Origin: Actinopolyspora xinjiangensis
GTDB lineage: Bacteria; Actinomycetota; Actinomycetes; Mycobacteriales; Pseudonocardiaceae
DNA: 64,000 nt
NCBI RefSeq assembly: GCF_900104475.1
Contig: NZ_FNJR01000006.1
Location: 215,623 to 279,622, forward strand
Reading direction: 5' to 3'
Every line of letters begins with the position of its first letter. The first letter of the stretch is position 1. This document shows positions 63,671-64,000 of this stretch, in pieces. The notes under the pieces were generated by a model. That model was not told the DNA's origin. It searched no databases and saw only the letters and a list, made by a program, of their open reading frames with translations. Made by a program: the position numbers and the translations under genes.

Positions 63671-64000
63671 GGAGGCGGTATCGTCTCCGCCCTCACCGAG
63701 GCTGCCGCGGCGCATCCGGCGTCCCGGGCAGCTGAGTGGGGCCCCCTCGAAGTACCCATCGGGGTTGGGTTAAGCTGTATCCACAAGTGAACAGGAGCTG
63801 ACGAGGCTCCGAGCGAGACGGAAAGAGCGGGTTGACACCGCTGGCCGGATCGAGTAAAGTAACTTGGTGCTCCCGACGGGAGAAACCGTCGAGGGTGGCT
63901 CTAACGCTTGGTTGTTCCGGGTTCTGGTGGATCCGGGCCCCCTGGTGAATGGGGGGTGTGGCCGGGTGTTAGGGTGGTGAGGAGCAATCTGTGGTGATTC
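63671..64000 (+). promoter_or_regulatory. rRNA-operon-like promoter and leader (TTGACA-17-TAAAGT at 63832-63860)
   Basis: No gene is present in the last 330 bases. TTGACA (63832-63837) and TAAAGT (63855-63860) are spaced by exactly 17 bases, the strongest promoter match in the window. Downstream lie a hairpin CGACGG/CCGTCG (63874-63891) and a GT-rich structured leader (GTGTGGCCGGGTGTTAGGG) without a start codon. This is the look of an rrn P1 promoter and 16S leader; the 16S gene would begin beyond the window, so the assignment is inference. Confidence 0.6.

Overview
The window is high-GC DNA (my estimate, about 70 %) with GTG starts, GTGA/ATGA gene overlaps, F420 and mycothiol-era enzymes, a fabD-fabH-acpP-fabF operon and actinobacterial RNase P RNA. 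It is a chromosomal segment of an actinomycete. A Pseudonocardiales member (Saccharopolyspora/Actinopolyspora type) is my best guess, but genus is not resolved.

Backbone: from memory of the Mycobacterium tuberculosis map, the housekeeping genes run in the same order as Rv2222c-Rv2245: glnA2, caeA/hip1, panB, rnpB, RNase H/phosphatase, zinc-ribbon coiled coil, NIF3, cobC, ptpA, SURF1, cobD/cbiB, ahpE, DUF3052, aceE, PucR-type regulator, fabD, acp, KAS. The rest appears to be lineage-specific cargo in the gaps of that backbone.

Layout. 1-4000: type II fatty acid synthase operon (minus strand) and its fasR-like regulator. 4119-5506: DUF3263 gene, then an FMN riboswitch driving a RibM/PnuX riboflavin transporter. 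5687-9890: aceE diverging from DUF3052-ahpE. 9938-10816: tRNA-Val(UAC) followed by a decayed tyrosine integrase. 10817-15906: GDT1-type transporter, a saccharopine-dehydrogenase-like reductase, a lone EACC1-like protein and a GH3 beta-glucosidase. 16125-24647: a complete type II Wadjet (JetABCD) plasmid-defence operon. 24781-32452: conserved cbiB, SURF1, fructosamine-kinase-like, ptpA, cobC-NIF3-zinc ribbon-RNase H genes. 32608-35391: ROK regulator diverging from an MFS sugar transporter. 35493-35894: rnpB. 37272-45318: a compact chromosomal type IV secretion-like cluster (VirB2-, VirB3-, VirB4-, VirB6-, VirB8- and VirB1-like) with no visible relaxase or coupling protein. 45463-51713: SPOR-like protein, RNB ribonuclease, F420:NADP oxidoreductase, Xi-class GST, panB, arylamine N-acetyltransferase. 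51975-54560: a regulatory/TA-like cassette (PH-like membrane protein, two tandem DUF397 genes, Scr1/DUF5753 HTH protein, divergent small protein) lying between two direct copies of a short dispersed repeat. 54862-63670: nadE, caeA-like lipoprotein hydrolase, glnA2, and a 1267-residue glycosyltransferase/coiled-coil/FkbM fusion. 63832-64000: a near-consensus promoter with a structured leader resembling the start of an rRNA operon.

The points most worth following are the T4SS-like cluster without DNA-processing genes, the Wadjet operon beside a tRNA and integrase relic, a MITE-like repeat of about 100 bp at the edges of two accessory cassettes, and the orphan EACC1-like gene. All sequence reading was by eye; no database search was run.
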